NCBI GenBank assembly: GCA_937965895.1
Contig: CALCKS010000164.1
Coordinates: forward strand, 1 to 14,098
Origin: an uncultured Campylobacter sp.
GTDB lineage: Bacteria > Campylobacterota > Campylobacteria > Campylobacterales > Campylobacteraceae
Direction of reading: 5' to 3'
DNA length: 14,098 bases
Below the pieces are notes generated by a model. The model worked only from the letters and a program-made list of their open reading frames with translations. It was not told where the DNA came from and made no database searches. A program made the position numbers and the translations under genes. Shown one piece after another: positions 1 to 6,829 of this stretch (position 1 is the first letter of the stretch; each line of letters starts with the position of its first letter).

Positions 1-2081
1 TTGCCTCTGATAAATAGCATCAAATTTATAATGCTACCCATCACCGAGGACGGCAGTATCACGCCGACGTTTCGCTCTTTTAAAAACGCAAATTTAAATT
101 TAGACAAAAACACAAGCACCGTAGCGATAACCTTGAGATTGTTTAGATCAGCGCCCGTGCTATCTACCATCGAGCGTTTAAACAGATCCGCTTTGGCGTG
201 TTTTAGCCAGCTAAACTGCATAGGTTCTAGAGTTTTTAGATACTCCGCCCAGCTAAAAAACGACAGCTCGACGACCTTTTCGCGCACTTGCGGAGCTTTG
301 GTTTCAGGAGCTAGAGGCGCGCCGAAACTCACCCTGATAGCGCGCTTGCCGTCTATTTTACGGCTGATTTTTTGGTAGTATTTTTGAGCGCGCGAAAAGC
401 TAGAACCCCAAAGACCGCGCAGATAAAACGGCACAATGACGGAGTTCGTGTCGCTTGCGGCTATCTCGTAACCGTGCGCAAACTCGTCTATCTGGCCGTT
501 ATAGCTGATATGTCCCTCAGGAAACAGTGCCACCACGTCGCCCGCGTCTAAGCACTCGCGGATCTTTTCTAGCGCGCTTTTGCTAGCTCCAGCGCCGATA
601 GGGATCACGTCAAATAAATTTAACAGCCATTTTAGGTACCAAATTTCATAAAAGCTCTTATGCATCGCAAATCTGATCGGACGCGGAGAGGCCATCTGTA
701 GCACCGCCCAGTCTATCCAGCTCATGTGGTTGCCAAGCAGCAACACGCCGCCTTTTTGCGGGATATTTTCGACGCCGTCGACGTTGATCGTGTATCCGAT
801 CCTAAAAAACGGCATGATAAGTAAACGCGCGAAAAGATGCGGTAGGTATTTTATCGCTACCAGTGCGCAGATAAGCACGCTAAAAGAAGTAATGACGAAA
901 ATTTCGGGCGTGCTAACGGCAAATATGCTAAACGCCATCGCAAGCAGCAAAAACGCCGCCATAAAGATGTTTTGGATAAAGTTACTGCCCGCTAGCGTGC
1001 GGCCCATCTGCTCTTCGGAGGTAAAAAACTGGATATTTGCGTTTAGCGGCACGATGAAAATGCCGCCGCTAAAACCGAACAAAAACGACGCCAGCGTCAT
1101 AAACGCAGCACTTGAGCCCTGCGCGAACATAAGTAGCGAAACAAAAAGCCCAAGCGCCCCAAAAGGCACGATGCCCATCTCGATGTGATTTTTCGAGTAA
1201 CTGCCCGCTAGCGCTGAGCCCACGACTAGACCAATGGTGCTAACGGCTAAAATCGCCTGCACGATCATGACGTTGTTATCCGCGCTCATAGCCTTGTAGT
1301 GAGCGGGGAAAACGGCGATAACCAGCTGCGCCACCGCCCAAAAAACAGAAAGCCCCAGCGTACATAAAAAGGCGTTTTTGTTGTTAAAGATGTGCCTGGT
1401 GTTTTCTTTTAAGTAGCCTAGTTTAAAGTACTTTTTCGCATCAAATTTAAGCCCTGCATCAGTCGCCTCAAAAAACGGAATCTTAAACGTAAAAATCGTC
1501 TCGGCTACCGAGCAAACAAAAAGTATCGCGCCGATAAACCAGACCGATTTTATCATCTCTCCGGCGTCCGTGCTAGTAGCGGCGTAGCTCTCGAAAATCG
1601 CCGAAAAGACAAACGAGCCAAGCAAAATCGCCACGATAGTAAAGGCCTGCACGATACCGTTTGCAGCGCCAAGCTTCTCTGCGCCCGTGATTTTTTTAAT
1701 CAGGCCGTATTTAGCGGGGCTATATACCGCGCTTTGCACCGCTAGCAGCAGCGTCGTGCCAAACGCCACGTAAAACCAGCCGCAAAGGTAGCTCACGGTT
1801 ATAAAAAGCGTGAGTAAAATTTCGCTCGCCGCCGCGTATCTCGTGATGCGCGTTCGCGAAAATTTGTCGTTTAAAAAGCCCGAAACGCTAAAAAGCATGA
1901 TGTAGGGCAACAAGATTAGCAAATTTACGAGCGAGGTCAGGATGATCTGTAAATTTTCATCCTCAATGCTCTTAAAAAGTATGTTTTGGATCGTGATCTT
2001 GTGGCCAAGATCGACGACCGCGTTGATAAACATAACGACCAAAAAGGGCAAAAAGCCCCTAACCGAAAAAACGCCTTTCAT
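1..2081 (-). CDS. aas: Aas-type LplT/PlsC/acyl-ACP synthetase fusion, C-terminus cut by window edge
   Basis: Read on the minus strand from ATG 2081-2079, the frame stays open to the left edge, giving 693 codons. Residues 1 to about 410 are hydrophobic and resemble an LplT-like MFS lysophospholipid transporter (opening MKGVFSVRGFLPFLVVMFIN). Residues about 430-600 are a PlsC acyltransferase domain with the HX4D motif NHMSWID (His452) and FPEGHIS at 520-526. From about 608 a third domain begins and ends in GVILPSSVMGSIINLMLF, which fits the start of an AMP-binding acyl-ACP synthetase. The family imports lysophospholipid, activates fatty acid on ACP and re-acylates the lipid at the inner membrane. 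In E. coli, LplT and Aas are separate proteins; fused forms are common elsewhere. Codons were checked line by line over the MFS part and spot-checked at the PlsC motifs and left edge; no frameshift was found. The start overlaps the upstream regulator stop as ATGA, suggesting translational coupling. Confidence 0.9.
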   Translation of the reverse strand, partial: MKGVFSVRGFLPFLVVMFINAVVDLGHKITIQNILFKSIEDENLQIILTSLVNLLILLPYIMLFSVSGFLNDKFSRTRITRYAAASEILLTLFITVSYLCGWFYVAFGTTLLLAVQSAVYSPAKYGLIKKITGAEKLGAANGIVQAFTIVAILLGSFVFSAIFESYAATSTDAGEMIKSVWFIGAILFVCSVAETIFTFKIPFFEATDAGLKFDAKKYFKLGYLKENTRHIFNNKNAFLCTLGLSVFWAVAQLVIAVFPAHYKAMSADNNVMIVQAILAVSTIGLVVGSALAGSYSKNHIEMGIVPFGALGLFVSLLMFAQGSSAAFMTLASFLFGFSGGIFIVPLNANIQFFTSEEQMGRTLAGSNFIQNIFMAAFLLLAMAFSIFAVSTPEIFVITSFSVLICALVAIKYLPHLFARLLIMPFFRIGYTINVDGVENIPQKGGVLLLGNHMSWIDWAVLQMASPRPIRFAMHKSFYEIWYLKWLLNLFDVIPIGAGASKSALEKIRECLDAGDVVALFPEGHISYNGQIDEFAHGYEIAASDTNSVIVPFYLRGLWGSSFSRAQKYYQKISRKIDGKRAIRVSFGAPLAPETKAPQVREKVVELSFFSWAEYLKTLEPMQFSWLKHAKADLFKRSMVDSTGADLNNLKVIATVLVFLSKFKFAFLKERNVGVILPSSVMGSIINLMLFIRG

Positions 2082-2728
2082 TTGTTCTCCTTTTTGTAGG
2101 CATCAAAGGTGTGGAAATTTAAGATGTAGGGTTTTAGGATCAAGATATTGTCGAAAACGAGCTTTAAGGCCGCGTTTTTATCCTCTGCTTTCGCGTAAAT
2201 TTCGCGCGCACACTCGGCTTCGATTTTGGCCATTTGTTTGGCTAAATTTATATAAGTCCGTAAAATTTCCCGCCCGTGCTCGCTCTTTTGGGTCTCTAGC
2301 ACGATTTGCAGGATCTCGACCTCTTTTTCGGTTAGCTTGCCGCCTCGCATAAAGATAAATCCCTCCTCGATAAATTTATCCAGCTCGGCCTGACTGATAC
2401 CAAGCCTCTCGCATGCCTGCTCGGCGCTTAGCGTCTGGGCGAAATTTGACCCCATAAAGGTATCGAGCGAATCAAAAAGCGCCTCGTAGCAGCGTTTAAA
2501 GCTAAAGCCCTTTTGCTGTGTGAGCGCCTTGACCTCCTTTAGGCTGAGGTGGAAGTTGCTCTGGACGTATTTGATGAAATTTAGCATCAAAAGCGTATCC
2601 TCGCCGTACTGATGCACGTTATCTTTTACCTTCACGGGCTCTGGCAAAAGCCCTTCCTTGACGTAAAAGAGTATCGTTGATTTGGGCGTTTGCGATAGTT
2701 CGCAAAGCTCGCTCATCTTGTAGCTCAT
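2078..2728 (-). CDS. MerR-family transcriptional regulator, apparently with two HTH domains
   Basis: 216 residues. Residues 2-70 match the N-terminal winged helix-turn-helix of MerR regulators: YKMSELCELSQTPKSTILFY, then VKEGLLPEP and QYGEDTLLMLNFIKYV. Residues about 102-145 look like a second, weaker MerR-like HTH (EQACERLGISQAELDKFIEE, then TEKEVEILQIV). The C-terminal part, about 150-216, is helical and charged. The scattered cysteines (9, 80, 106, 173) do not form the usual metal-binding pair, so the effector is unknown. The start at 2728 has a purine-rich ribosome site (AGGAAAGAG) just upstream. The gene overlaps aas by 4 bp and is divergent from the amidohydrolase, so it may control either or both. 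The family is well supported by the HTH pattern; the target and the second HTH are inference. Confidence 0.87.
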   Translation of the reverse strand: MSYKMSELCELSQTPKSTILFYVKEGLLPEPVKVKDNVHQYGEDTLLMLNFIKYVQSNFHLSLKEVKALTQQKGFSFKRCYEALFDSLDTFMGSNFAQTLSAEQACERLGISQAELDKFIEEGFIFMRGGKLTEKEVEILQIVLETQKSEHGREILRTYINLAKQMAKIEAECAREIYAKAEDKNAALKLVFDNILILKPYILNFHTFDAYKKENK

Positions 2729-2780
2729 CTCTTTCCTTTCGTTAAATTTGACGAAATCTTACGCAAATTTAGCTTAGAAA

Positions 2781-2786
2781 ATCATA
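2781..2786 (-). promoter_or_regulatory. Possible -10 box of the merR-aas operon
   Basis: The minus strand reads TATGAT here, 53 bp upstream of the merR start. No good -35 lies at the expected spacing, which is common for Campylobacter housekeeping promoters. Support is by motif and position only. Confidence 0.35.
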
Positions 2787-2802
2787 AAGCGTAAAGCACC
2801 AC

Positions 2803-2831
2803 TTGACACTTTTTAAAATTTAGGCTATGAT
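2803..2831 (+). promoter_or_regulatory. Sigma-70-like promoter of the amidohydrolase gene
   Basis: TTGACA (2803-2808) and TATGAT (2826-2831) are separated by 17 bp, the optimal sigma-70 layout. A strong ribosome site AAGGAG (2848-2853) lies 5 bases before ATG 2859. A full TTGACA is unusual for Campylobacter promoters, which generally lack a conserved -35. This supports 2859 as the true gene start. Confidence 0.7.
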
Positions 2832-2850
2832 TTCGATAAATTTTAAAAAG
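2809..2850. repeat. Perfect 14-bp inverted repeat around the -10 box, candidate operator
   Basis: CTTTTTAAAATTTA (2809-2822) and TAAATTTTAAAAAG (2837-2850) are exact reverse complements separated by 14 bp. The -10 box lies in the spacer and the left arm starts next to the -35. Expected transcription starts near the right arm, so an RNA hairpin is unlikely and a DNA site for a dimeric regulator is more plausible. The divergent MerR-type protein is the obvious candidate, by inference only. The arms are very AT-rich, so chance contributes somewhat. Confidence 0.6.
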
Positions 2851-2858
2851 GAGAAACG

Positions 2859-4268
2859 ATGTTTCGAGATGGTTTTTATAGCGCAGGCGAGGGTTTGGAT
2901 GCTTTTGGTTTTAGCTCAAATTTGAGAGGCGGAAAAACGGCGGCAAATTTGACGCCAAATTCGGCTTGCGCAAGTGCCGCAAACTTTGGCTTCAATTTGG
3001 CTCGTAAAACGGAGGCAAAATTAACTCGCGCAAATTTAGCAAACCTCGCCGCGCCGTCAAAACAGAACGCGCGGATAAATTTAAGCTCAAATTTGAGAGC
3101 GAGCAAGACGGCTACGTCAAAAACGCTCGGGTTTTGCCAAAACGCGGCGGATAAAATTTACGCCAAAGATAAATTTGATAAAACGAGCGTAAATTTAACC
3201 GCAAACGAAGCAAATTCGGGCGGGTTTTCAAACGGAAAATTTAAAGAAAACAGCTCGGGGAGCCTACAAAGCTCAAATTTAACGCGGATAAAAACCGTCG
3301 ATATCCACTCGCATTTACTTAGCGCGGATGTAAAATTCGACCGGTTTTACGACAAACTAGCGCTTGCGTTTTTTGCCAAAAAATTCGACATAAACAGGAG
3401 CGAGCTTATAAAAAACGGCTTTGAGGGCTACAAAAGCAACTTCGCGCGGCTGATTAAAAGCTCAAATTTCGTCCAAAAGTCCGTGGTTTTCGGCGTTGAT
3501 GCGAAATTTGACGAGAGCGGAAACCTCGTACACAAGGACAAAACCGTCTGCGCCACAAATGAGGATGTTTTTGCCTTTTACGAGCAAAATCCAAACGAGG
3601 TCGTGCCGTTTTTTAGCGTAAATCCAAACCGAAAAGACGCGCTAAATTTGATCGAAAAATACCAAAAAATGGGCTTTAAGGGCGGCAAGCTGCTACACTC
3701 GTACTGGGAGACGGATCTAAACGACAAGCGATATGAGCCATATTTTAGGCTGCTTAGCGAGCTTGGGCTGCCGCTGGTGATCCACGTGGGCGACGAAAAC
3801 TCGCTAGCATCAAACAAGGCGCTTGAGAGCATCGAGCAGCTAAAATCCCCGCTAAATCTTGGTTGCCGTATCGTCTGCGCTCACATGGGCGCCTCAAGCG
3901 ACGGCGTTTTGTCCATGTTTTCGCGCGATCCTGAGAAACTGGGCGCCAACTACTTCACGCTACTTCGTTGGCTGCGCGAATTTGACAGGCTTTATGCCGA
4001 CGTTTCGGCGCTGCTCTGCATAAACAAGGCCCGCATCCTGCCGCACCTAAAAACCCAAACGCAAATCCACGACAAAATCCTTTTTGGCACCGATTTTCCC
4101 GTGCCTTTTAGCGTGATTTTAAGCAGCTACGACCTGCCTTTGCGAGACCGCCTCGCGCTAAACCGCATCCAAAATCCGCTCGATAGCTACGTGCGCGCGA
4201 TGAGTTTGTATTTTGGCGAGGATTCGCCGATTTTTAGTAACTATAAAAAGATTTTGGGGGAGATTTGA
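2859..4268 (+). CDS. Amidohydrolase-2 family metal-dependent hydrolase with repetitive N-terminal extension
   Basis: 469 residues. The catalytic barrel begins near residue 145 and shows the amidohydrolase-superfamily metal ligands in order: VDIHSH (His150, His152), His309 in LVIHVGDE, His342 in CAHMGAS and Asp412 in LFGTDFP. GGKLLHSYWE (Lys277, His280) is a further conserved-looking segment. About 325 residues fit the usual Amidohydrolase-2 size (PF04909); the substrate cannot be read from sequence. Residues 1-147 are odd: low-complexity, rich in Asn, Ala, Ser and Lys, with repeated (S/A)NL units such as SSNLRGGKTA and SSNLRASKTA. No ATG, GTG or TTG codon occurs in frame in the stretch just before the HxH motif, and a good promoter and AAGGAG precede ATG 2859, so the extension is probably translated. 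No signal peptide is evident. The gene appears monocistronic. Confidence 0.85.
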   Translation: MFRDGFYSAGEGLDAFGFSSNLRGGKTAANLTPNSACASAANFGFNLARKTEAKLTRANLANLAAPSKQNARINLSSNLRASKTATSKTLGFCQNAADKIYAKDKFDKTSVNLTANEANSGGFSNGKFKENSSGSLQSSNLTRIKTVDIHSHLLSADVKFDRFYDKLALAFFAKKFDINRSELIKNGFEGYKSNFARLIKSSNFVQKSVVFGVDAKFDESGNLVHKDKTVCATNEDVFAFYEQNPNEVVPFFSVNPNRKDALNLIEKYQKMGFKGGKLLHSYWETDLNDKRYEPYFRLLSELGLPLVIHVGDENSLASNKALESIEQLKSPLNLGCRIVCAHMGASSDGVLSMFSRDPEKLGANYFTLLRWLREFDRLYADVSALLCINKARILPHLKTQTQIHDKILFGTDFPVPFSVILSSYDLPLRDRLALNRIQNPLDSYVRAMSLYFGEDSPIFSNYKKILGEI

Positions 4269-4372
4269 GTTTGGGTTTGGGGCGCAAATTCAATCGTCGG
4301 CGCGCAAAATTTGACTCACAAATTTAAAGGCAAATTTGAGCGCAGCTGGTAAAATTTGCGCATATTTTTGCG

Positions 4373-4414
4373 GCGGTAGATTATAAGGTCAAATTTATGC
4401 GCCTTATCTACCGC
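4373..4414. repeat. Interrupted hairpin in the gap between amidohydrolase and TPM-A
   Basis: GCGGTAGAT (4373-4381) pairs with ATCTACCGC (4406-4414). After a 3-nt bulge, AAGG (4385-4388) pairs with CCTT (4402-4405), leaving a 13-nt loop that contains AAATTT. No T-tract follows on either strand, so a classical intrinsic terminator is not supported. It lies between two 3' ends and may protect or process either transcript. Confidence 0.5.
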
Positions 4415-4504
4415 GCCTAAAGAGCTACAAATTTGGCAACAACTAAATTTAGCAAAGCGAGCAAAATTAACGGCATCTCGGGTCAAATTTAAAGCAAGTC
4501 CTCC

Positions 4505-4522
4505 AAATTTGACGCCAAATTT
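4505..4522 (-). terminator. AAATTT-GRCGCC-AAATTT dyad after TPM-A, possible terminator
   Basis: AAATTTGACGCCAAATTT is an 18-bp palindrome with one mismatched pair, 12 bases after the TPM-A stop. Matching dyads follow the other two TPM genes (5610-5627 and 6801-6818). Position suggests a transcript-end function; there is no clear U-tract, so termination is unproven. Confidence 0.4.
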
Positions 4523-4534
4523 TAAAGCGACAAT

Positions 4535-5482
4535 CTACCACCTGCCGCTAGCTCCGCCTCCGCCAAAGCCTCCGCCCCCTCCGCTAAAGCCTCCGCCGGA
4601 GCTTCTGCCTCCGCCGGAACCGCCGCCGTAACCTCCCGAGTAGCCGCCTCCGCGCAGGCCGCTGCCGCCGGTTTTCATATTTCGCATTAGATAAAAAAGC
4701 AGCACAAAAAGAACGAGTAATATCGCGCCTCTAACAAGCAGATCCTCGATACCAAACGTCCCTGCAACTACGCCCGAGATAAAGCCCGATAGCGTCGCGC
4801 TGGCTCCGATTCGCAGAGCTGCCGCGCCGAAAATAGCCGAAGCAAATACCATTACCATGCCAACTACTATCCCGTAGGCTTCCACAGGCGTCTCATCTTG
4901 CTTTTCTATCTCCTCCTTAACCCCCTCATCCCCATCAAGTAGAGCGATGATCTTTTGCGTGCCTATGTTTATACCGTTTTGGATATCGCCTTTTTTAAAC
5001 TCGGGTATTATGTAGTAGTTTATGATACTGCTACTAAGAGCGTCCGTTAGAGTACCTTCTAGTCCGTATCCTACCTCTATGCGTACTTGTTTGTCGTTTG
5101 GAGCTACTACTAATACTACTCCGTTATCTTTACCTTTTTGTCCTATACCCCAACGTCTAGCTAGTTCTATGGAGTACTCTTCTATTTGAGCGTTACCTAG
5201 AGATTCTATAGTAACTACTACTACTTGATTAGTGGTGTTGTTTTCGTGAGTAGCTAGTAATGTTTCTAGTTCGTCTTTTGTGCTCTGGCTTAGTACTCTT
5301 GCTTGATCTACTACCCTGCCGGTTAAGGCAGGGAAATTTGAACTCTTTTCATTTGATGTTTGAGTAGCGGTTTGTTTTACGGTTTTGTTTTGTTCAGTAG
5401 CATTATCTGCTGCCGATAAATTTATAGCCGTAAGTCCTAAAAGCGTAAAAACGCAAAATAAAGTAGATAAAATGCGTTTCAT
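4535..5482 (-). CDS. TPM-domain (YgcG-like) membrane protein, copy A
   Basis: 315 residues. A Sec signal peptide or anchor occupies residues 1-25 (MKRILSTLFCVFTLLGLTAI, then NLSAAD). A linker leads to a TPM domain at about 50-178, marked by FPALTGRVVDQARVLSQ, NQVVVVTIESL, RRWGIGQKGKDNGVVLVVA and RIEVGYGLEGTLTDA. Hydrophobic segments at about 202-245 and 250-266 are probably membrane helices. The tail from about 272 is Gly/Ser-rich and ends GGGGASGRW, typical of the family. TPM proteins are often encoded beside LemA; proposed roles include envelope function and photosystem repair in phototrophs, with no established function here. Residues 1-189 are encoded by the same DNA as copy C. The upstream leader includes a remnant of the lemA stop, so this copy probably derives from the lemA-linked gene. 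The ribosome site is a modest AAGG. Confidence 0.88.
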   Translation of the reverse strand: MKRILSTLFCVFTLLGLTAINLSAADNATEQNKTVKQTATQTSNEKSSNFPALTGRVVDQARVLSQSTKDELETLLATHENNTTNQVVVVTIESLGNAQIEEYSIELARRWGIGQKGKDNGVVLVVAPNDKQVRIEVGYGLEGTLTDALSSSIINYYIIPEFKKGDIQNGINIGTQKIIALLDGDEGVKEEIEKQDETPVEAYGIVVGMVMVFASAIFGAAALRIGASATLSGFISGVVAGTFGIEDLLVRGAILLVLFVLLFYLMRNMKTGGSGLRGGGYSGGYGGGSGGGRSSGGGFSGGGGGFGGGGASGRW

Positions 5483-5507
5483 TTTTGTACCTTGGTTGGG
5501 TTATTTG
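4915..5507. repeat. 593-bp block identical to 7222-7814 (copy 1)
   Basis: Aligned at an offset of 2307 bases, this block shows no difference by eye from 7222-7814. It covers codons 1-189 of the TPM gene, its ribosome site and leader, and the last bases match the lemA stop region (AAATAA). The first mismatches are at 4914/7221 and 5508/7815, after which the sequences diverge abruptly. A recent duplication or gene conversion explains it best; assembly collapse is an alternative. Confidence 0.9.
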
Positions 5508-5509
5508 CA

Positions 5510-5538
5510 TTGCTTGGCGTCAAATTTAAGCCAAGCAA
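5510..5538. repeat. 9-bp stem hairpin between TPM-B and TPM-A
   Basis: TTGCTTGGC (5510-5518) and GCCAAGCAA (5530-5538) are perfect inverted repeats with an 11-nt loop containing AAATTT. It sits immediately outside the 593-bp shared block and upstream of TPM-A. No T-run follows on the minus strand. It could modulate expression of TPM-A within the cluster. Confidence 0.5.
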
Positions 5539-5609
5539 GCATGCGTCTTAAATTTTACCACAAATTTACGCATAACAAAAGTAAATTTAAGCGCCGAATT
5601 TAAAAGGTT

Positions 5610-5627
5610 AAATTTGGCGCCAAATTT
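5610..5627 (-). terminator. Perfect 18-bp palindrome after TPM-B, possible terminator
   Basis: AAATTTGGCGCCAAATTT is self-complementary and starts 11 bases past the TPM-B stop. With flanking GGTTTT and AACC on the minus strand it extends into a longer, bulged stem followed by TTTT (about 5603-5606). This is the most terminator-like of the three TPM-downstream dyads. Confidence 0.5.
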
Positions 5628-5638
5628 TAAAACCGCGG

Positions 5639-6670
5639 CTACCACTTGCCGCTAGCTCCGCCGCCGCCAAAGCTTCCGCCGCCGCCTCTAAAGCCTTTAC
5701 CATCCCCATCGTCTCCGTCAGGACCTTCATAGTCGCCCTTTTCGATACCCTCATCATCAGCGTCACCCTTGTTCTTAGCCAGAATGTTTCTTAAAGCTAT
5801 GCCAAAAAGTATCGCAGAAAGCGCAGCCGTTATACCGCCTCTGGCGGCGAAATCCTCGATGCCCAATCTTGGTGCTAACCAAAGCGAAATAGCGCCGCCG
5901 GTAAACGCGCTAACTCCGATAATAGCGCACACTTGTCCGATTATGCCGAACATATTTCTAGCAAATATCAGCAGCGCGCTAAATAACATCACGTAGCCCT
6001 CTATCGGAAACTCGCTTAATTTTTCTATATCTTTTCTGACGACCTCATCGCCCTCAAGCAGAGCAAGGATCTTTTGCGTGCCTATCTTTATGCCGCCCTC
6101 TATATCGTCTTTTTTAAACTCCGGAACTATGTAGTTATCGATGATGACTTCGCTAAAAGCATCTGTTATCGTGCCCTCTAGGCCGTATCCGACCTCGATA
6201 CGCACCTGTCTATCGTTTGGTGCTACTACTAGTAACACGCCGTTATTTTTATCTTTTTGTCCTATGCCCCAGTATCTGCCTAGCTTTAAAGAATATTCAC
6301 TAATATTCACTCCGCCGAGAGTTTTTATAGTAACTACTACGACCTGATTGGTCGTGTTGTTTTCGTGAGCGGCTAGCACGCTTTCTAGCTCCTCTTTGAC
6401 GGCGGGACTTAGTATGCCTGCCTGATCTACGACTCTGCCCGTTAAAGCGGGAAAATTTAGCTGTTCGGCGATTTTTTGCGATACGTTTTCCTCTTTGGCG
6501 ACCGCACCCGGCGCATCTACCTGGCCGGCTGTTTTATCCATTAACGCAACAGAATGCAACTGCTCGGAGTTTTTTTGAGGCTCTTGCGTCTCATCAGATG
6601 GGACTAACAACAAAAGCCCCAAAACTAGCGCAATAACAGTATATAAAATATTAGTTAAAATGCGTTTCAT
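5639..6670 (-). CDS. TPM-domain (YgcG-like) membrane protein, copy B (divergent)
   Basis: 343 residues. An N-terminal hydrophobic segment at 5-24 (ILTNILYTVIALVLGLLLLV) serves as signal or anchor. A linker to about 70 differs from copies A and C. The TPM domain spans about 73-200 with FPALTGRVVDQAGILSP, NQVVVVTIKTLGG, GRYWGIGQKDKNNGVLLVVA and RIEVGYGLEGTITDA. Two or three hydrophobic helices lie at about 224-265 and 277-296. They are followed by an acidic stretch, residues 301-325 (repeated DD and GD), absent from the paralogs, and a short Gly tail ending GGGGASGKW. It is an older paralog of A and C: protein similarity is clear but the DNA is well diverged. A leader motif AAGGTATAAAG before ATG resembles that of copies A and C. 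It lies between the other two in the lemA-TPM cluster. Confidence 0.87.
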   Translation of the reverse strand: MKRILTNILYTVIALVLGLLLLVPSDETQEPQKNSEQLHSVALMDKTAGQVDAPGAVAKEENVSQKIAEQLNFPALTGRVVDQAGILSPAVKEELESVLAAHENNTTNQVVVVTIKTLGGVNISEYSLKLGRYWGIGQKDKNNGVLLVVAPNDRQVRIEVGYGLEGTITDAFSEVIIDNYIVPEFKKDDIEGGIKIGTQKILALLEGDEVVRKDIEKLSEFPIEGYVMLFSALLIFARNMFGIIGQVCAIIGVSAFTGGAISLWLAPRLGIEDFAARGGITAALSAILFGIALRNILAKNKGDADDEGIEKGDYEGPDGDDGDGKGFRGGGGSFGGGGASGKW

Positions 6671-6829
6671 CTTTATACCTTATCTATGGCGTCTAAAAAA
6701 GCCTGTAAATTTTACGGCATCTCGGGTAAAATTTAAAACGCCGACTTGCGGTTTTAAATCAAATTAGCAAAGCAAAAGCGTCAAATTTAGCAAGTCCTCC
6801 AAATTCGACGCCAAATTTAAAGCGACAAT
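6671..6829. repeat. Intergenic segment homologous to the region downstream of TPM-A
   Basis: From ACGGCATCTCGGGT (6714-6727) to the TPM-C stop this matches 4470-4534 in order, with about 50 extra bases containing a second copy of a 'tagcaaag' element. It also holds the AAATTCGACGCCAAATTT dyad. This shows that the duplicated unit includes about 65-115 bp of 3' flank. Confidence 0.65.
6801..6818 (-). terminator. Imperfect AAATTT dyad after TPM-C
   Basis: AAATTCGACGCCAAATTT begins 12 bases after the TPM-C stop and is the counterpart of the dyads at 4505-4522 and 5610-5627. It is the least perfect of the three. Function as a terminator is uncertain because TPM-B, the next gene, may be co-transcribed. 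Confidence 0.3.

Larger units (their letters stand above)
4269..4534. repeat. 266-bp intergenic region packed with AAATTT motifs
   Basis: I count ten AAATTT hexamers here, mostly as CAAATTTG/A variants, and no convincing reading frame. The right part (from ACGGCATCTCGGGT at 4470-4483) reappears in the same order downstream of the third TPM gene (6714 onward), which has about 50 extra bases inserted. This part therefore belongs to the duplicated TPM unit. Confidence 0.7.

Noticed and set aside
724..1188. Plus-strand frames opposite aas
   Set aside because: They are antisense shadows of a continuous, family-matching coding frame on the minus strand.
2876..3106. Minus-strand frame opposite the amidohydrolase N-terminus
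   Set aside because: It is a complement shadow of the repeat-rich region (KFELK repeats mirror the AAATTT motif), with no ribosome site.
4269..4534. Small protein gene or small RNA between the amidohydrolase and TPM-A
   Set aside because: No frame with a ribosome site was found and no promoter-terminator pair is evident, only AAATTT repeats and one hairpin.
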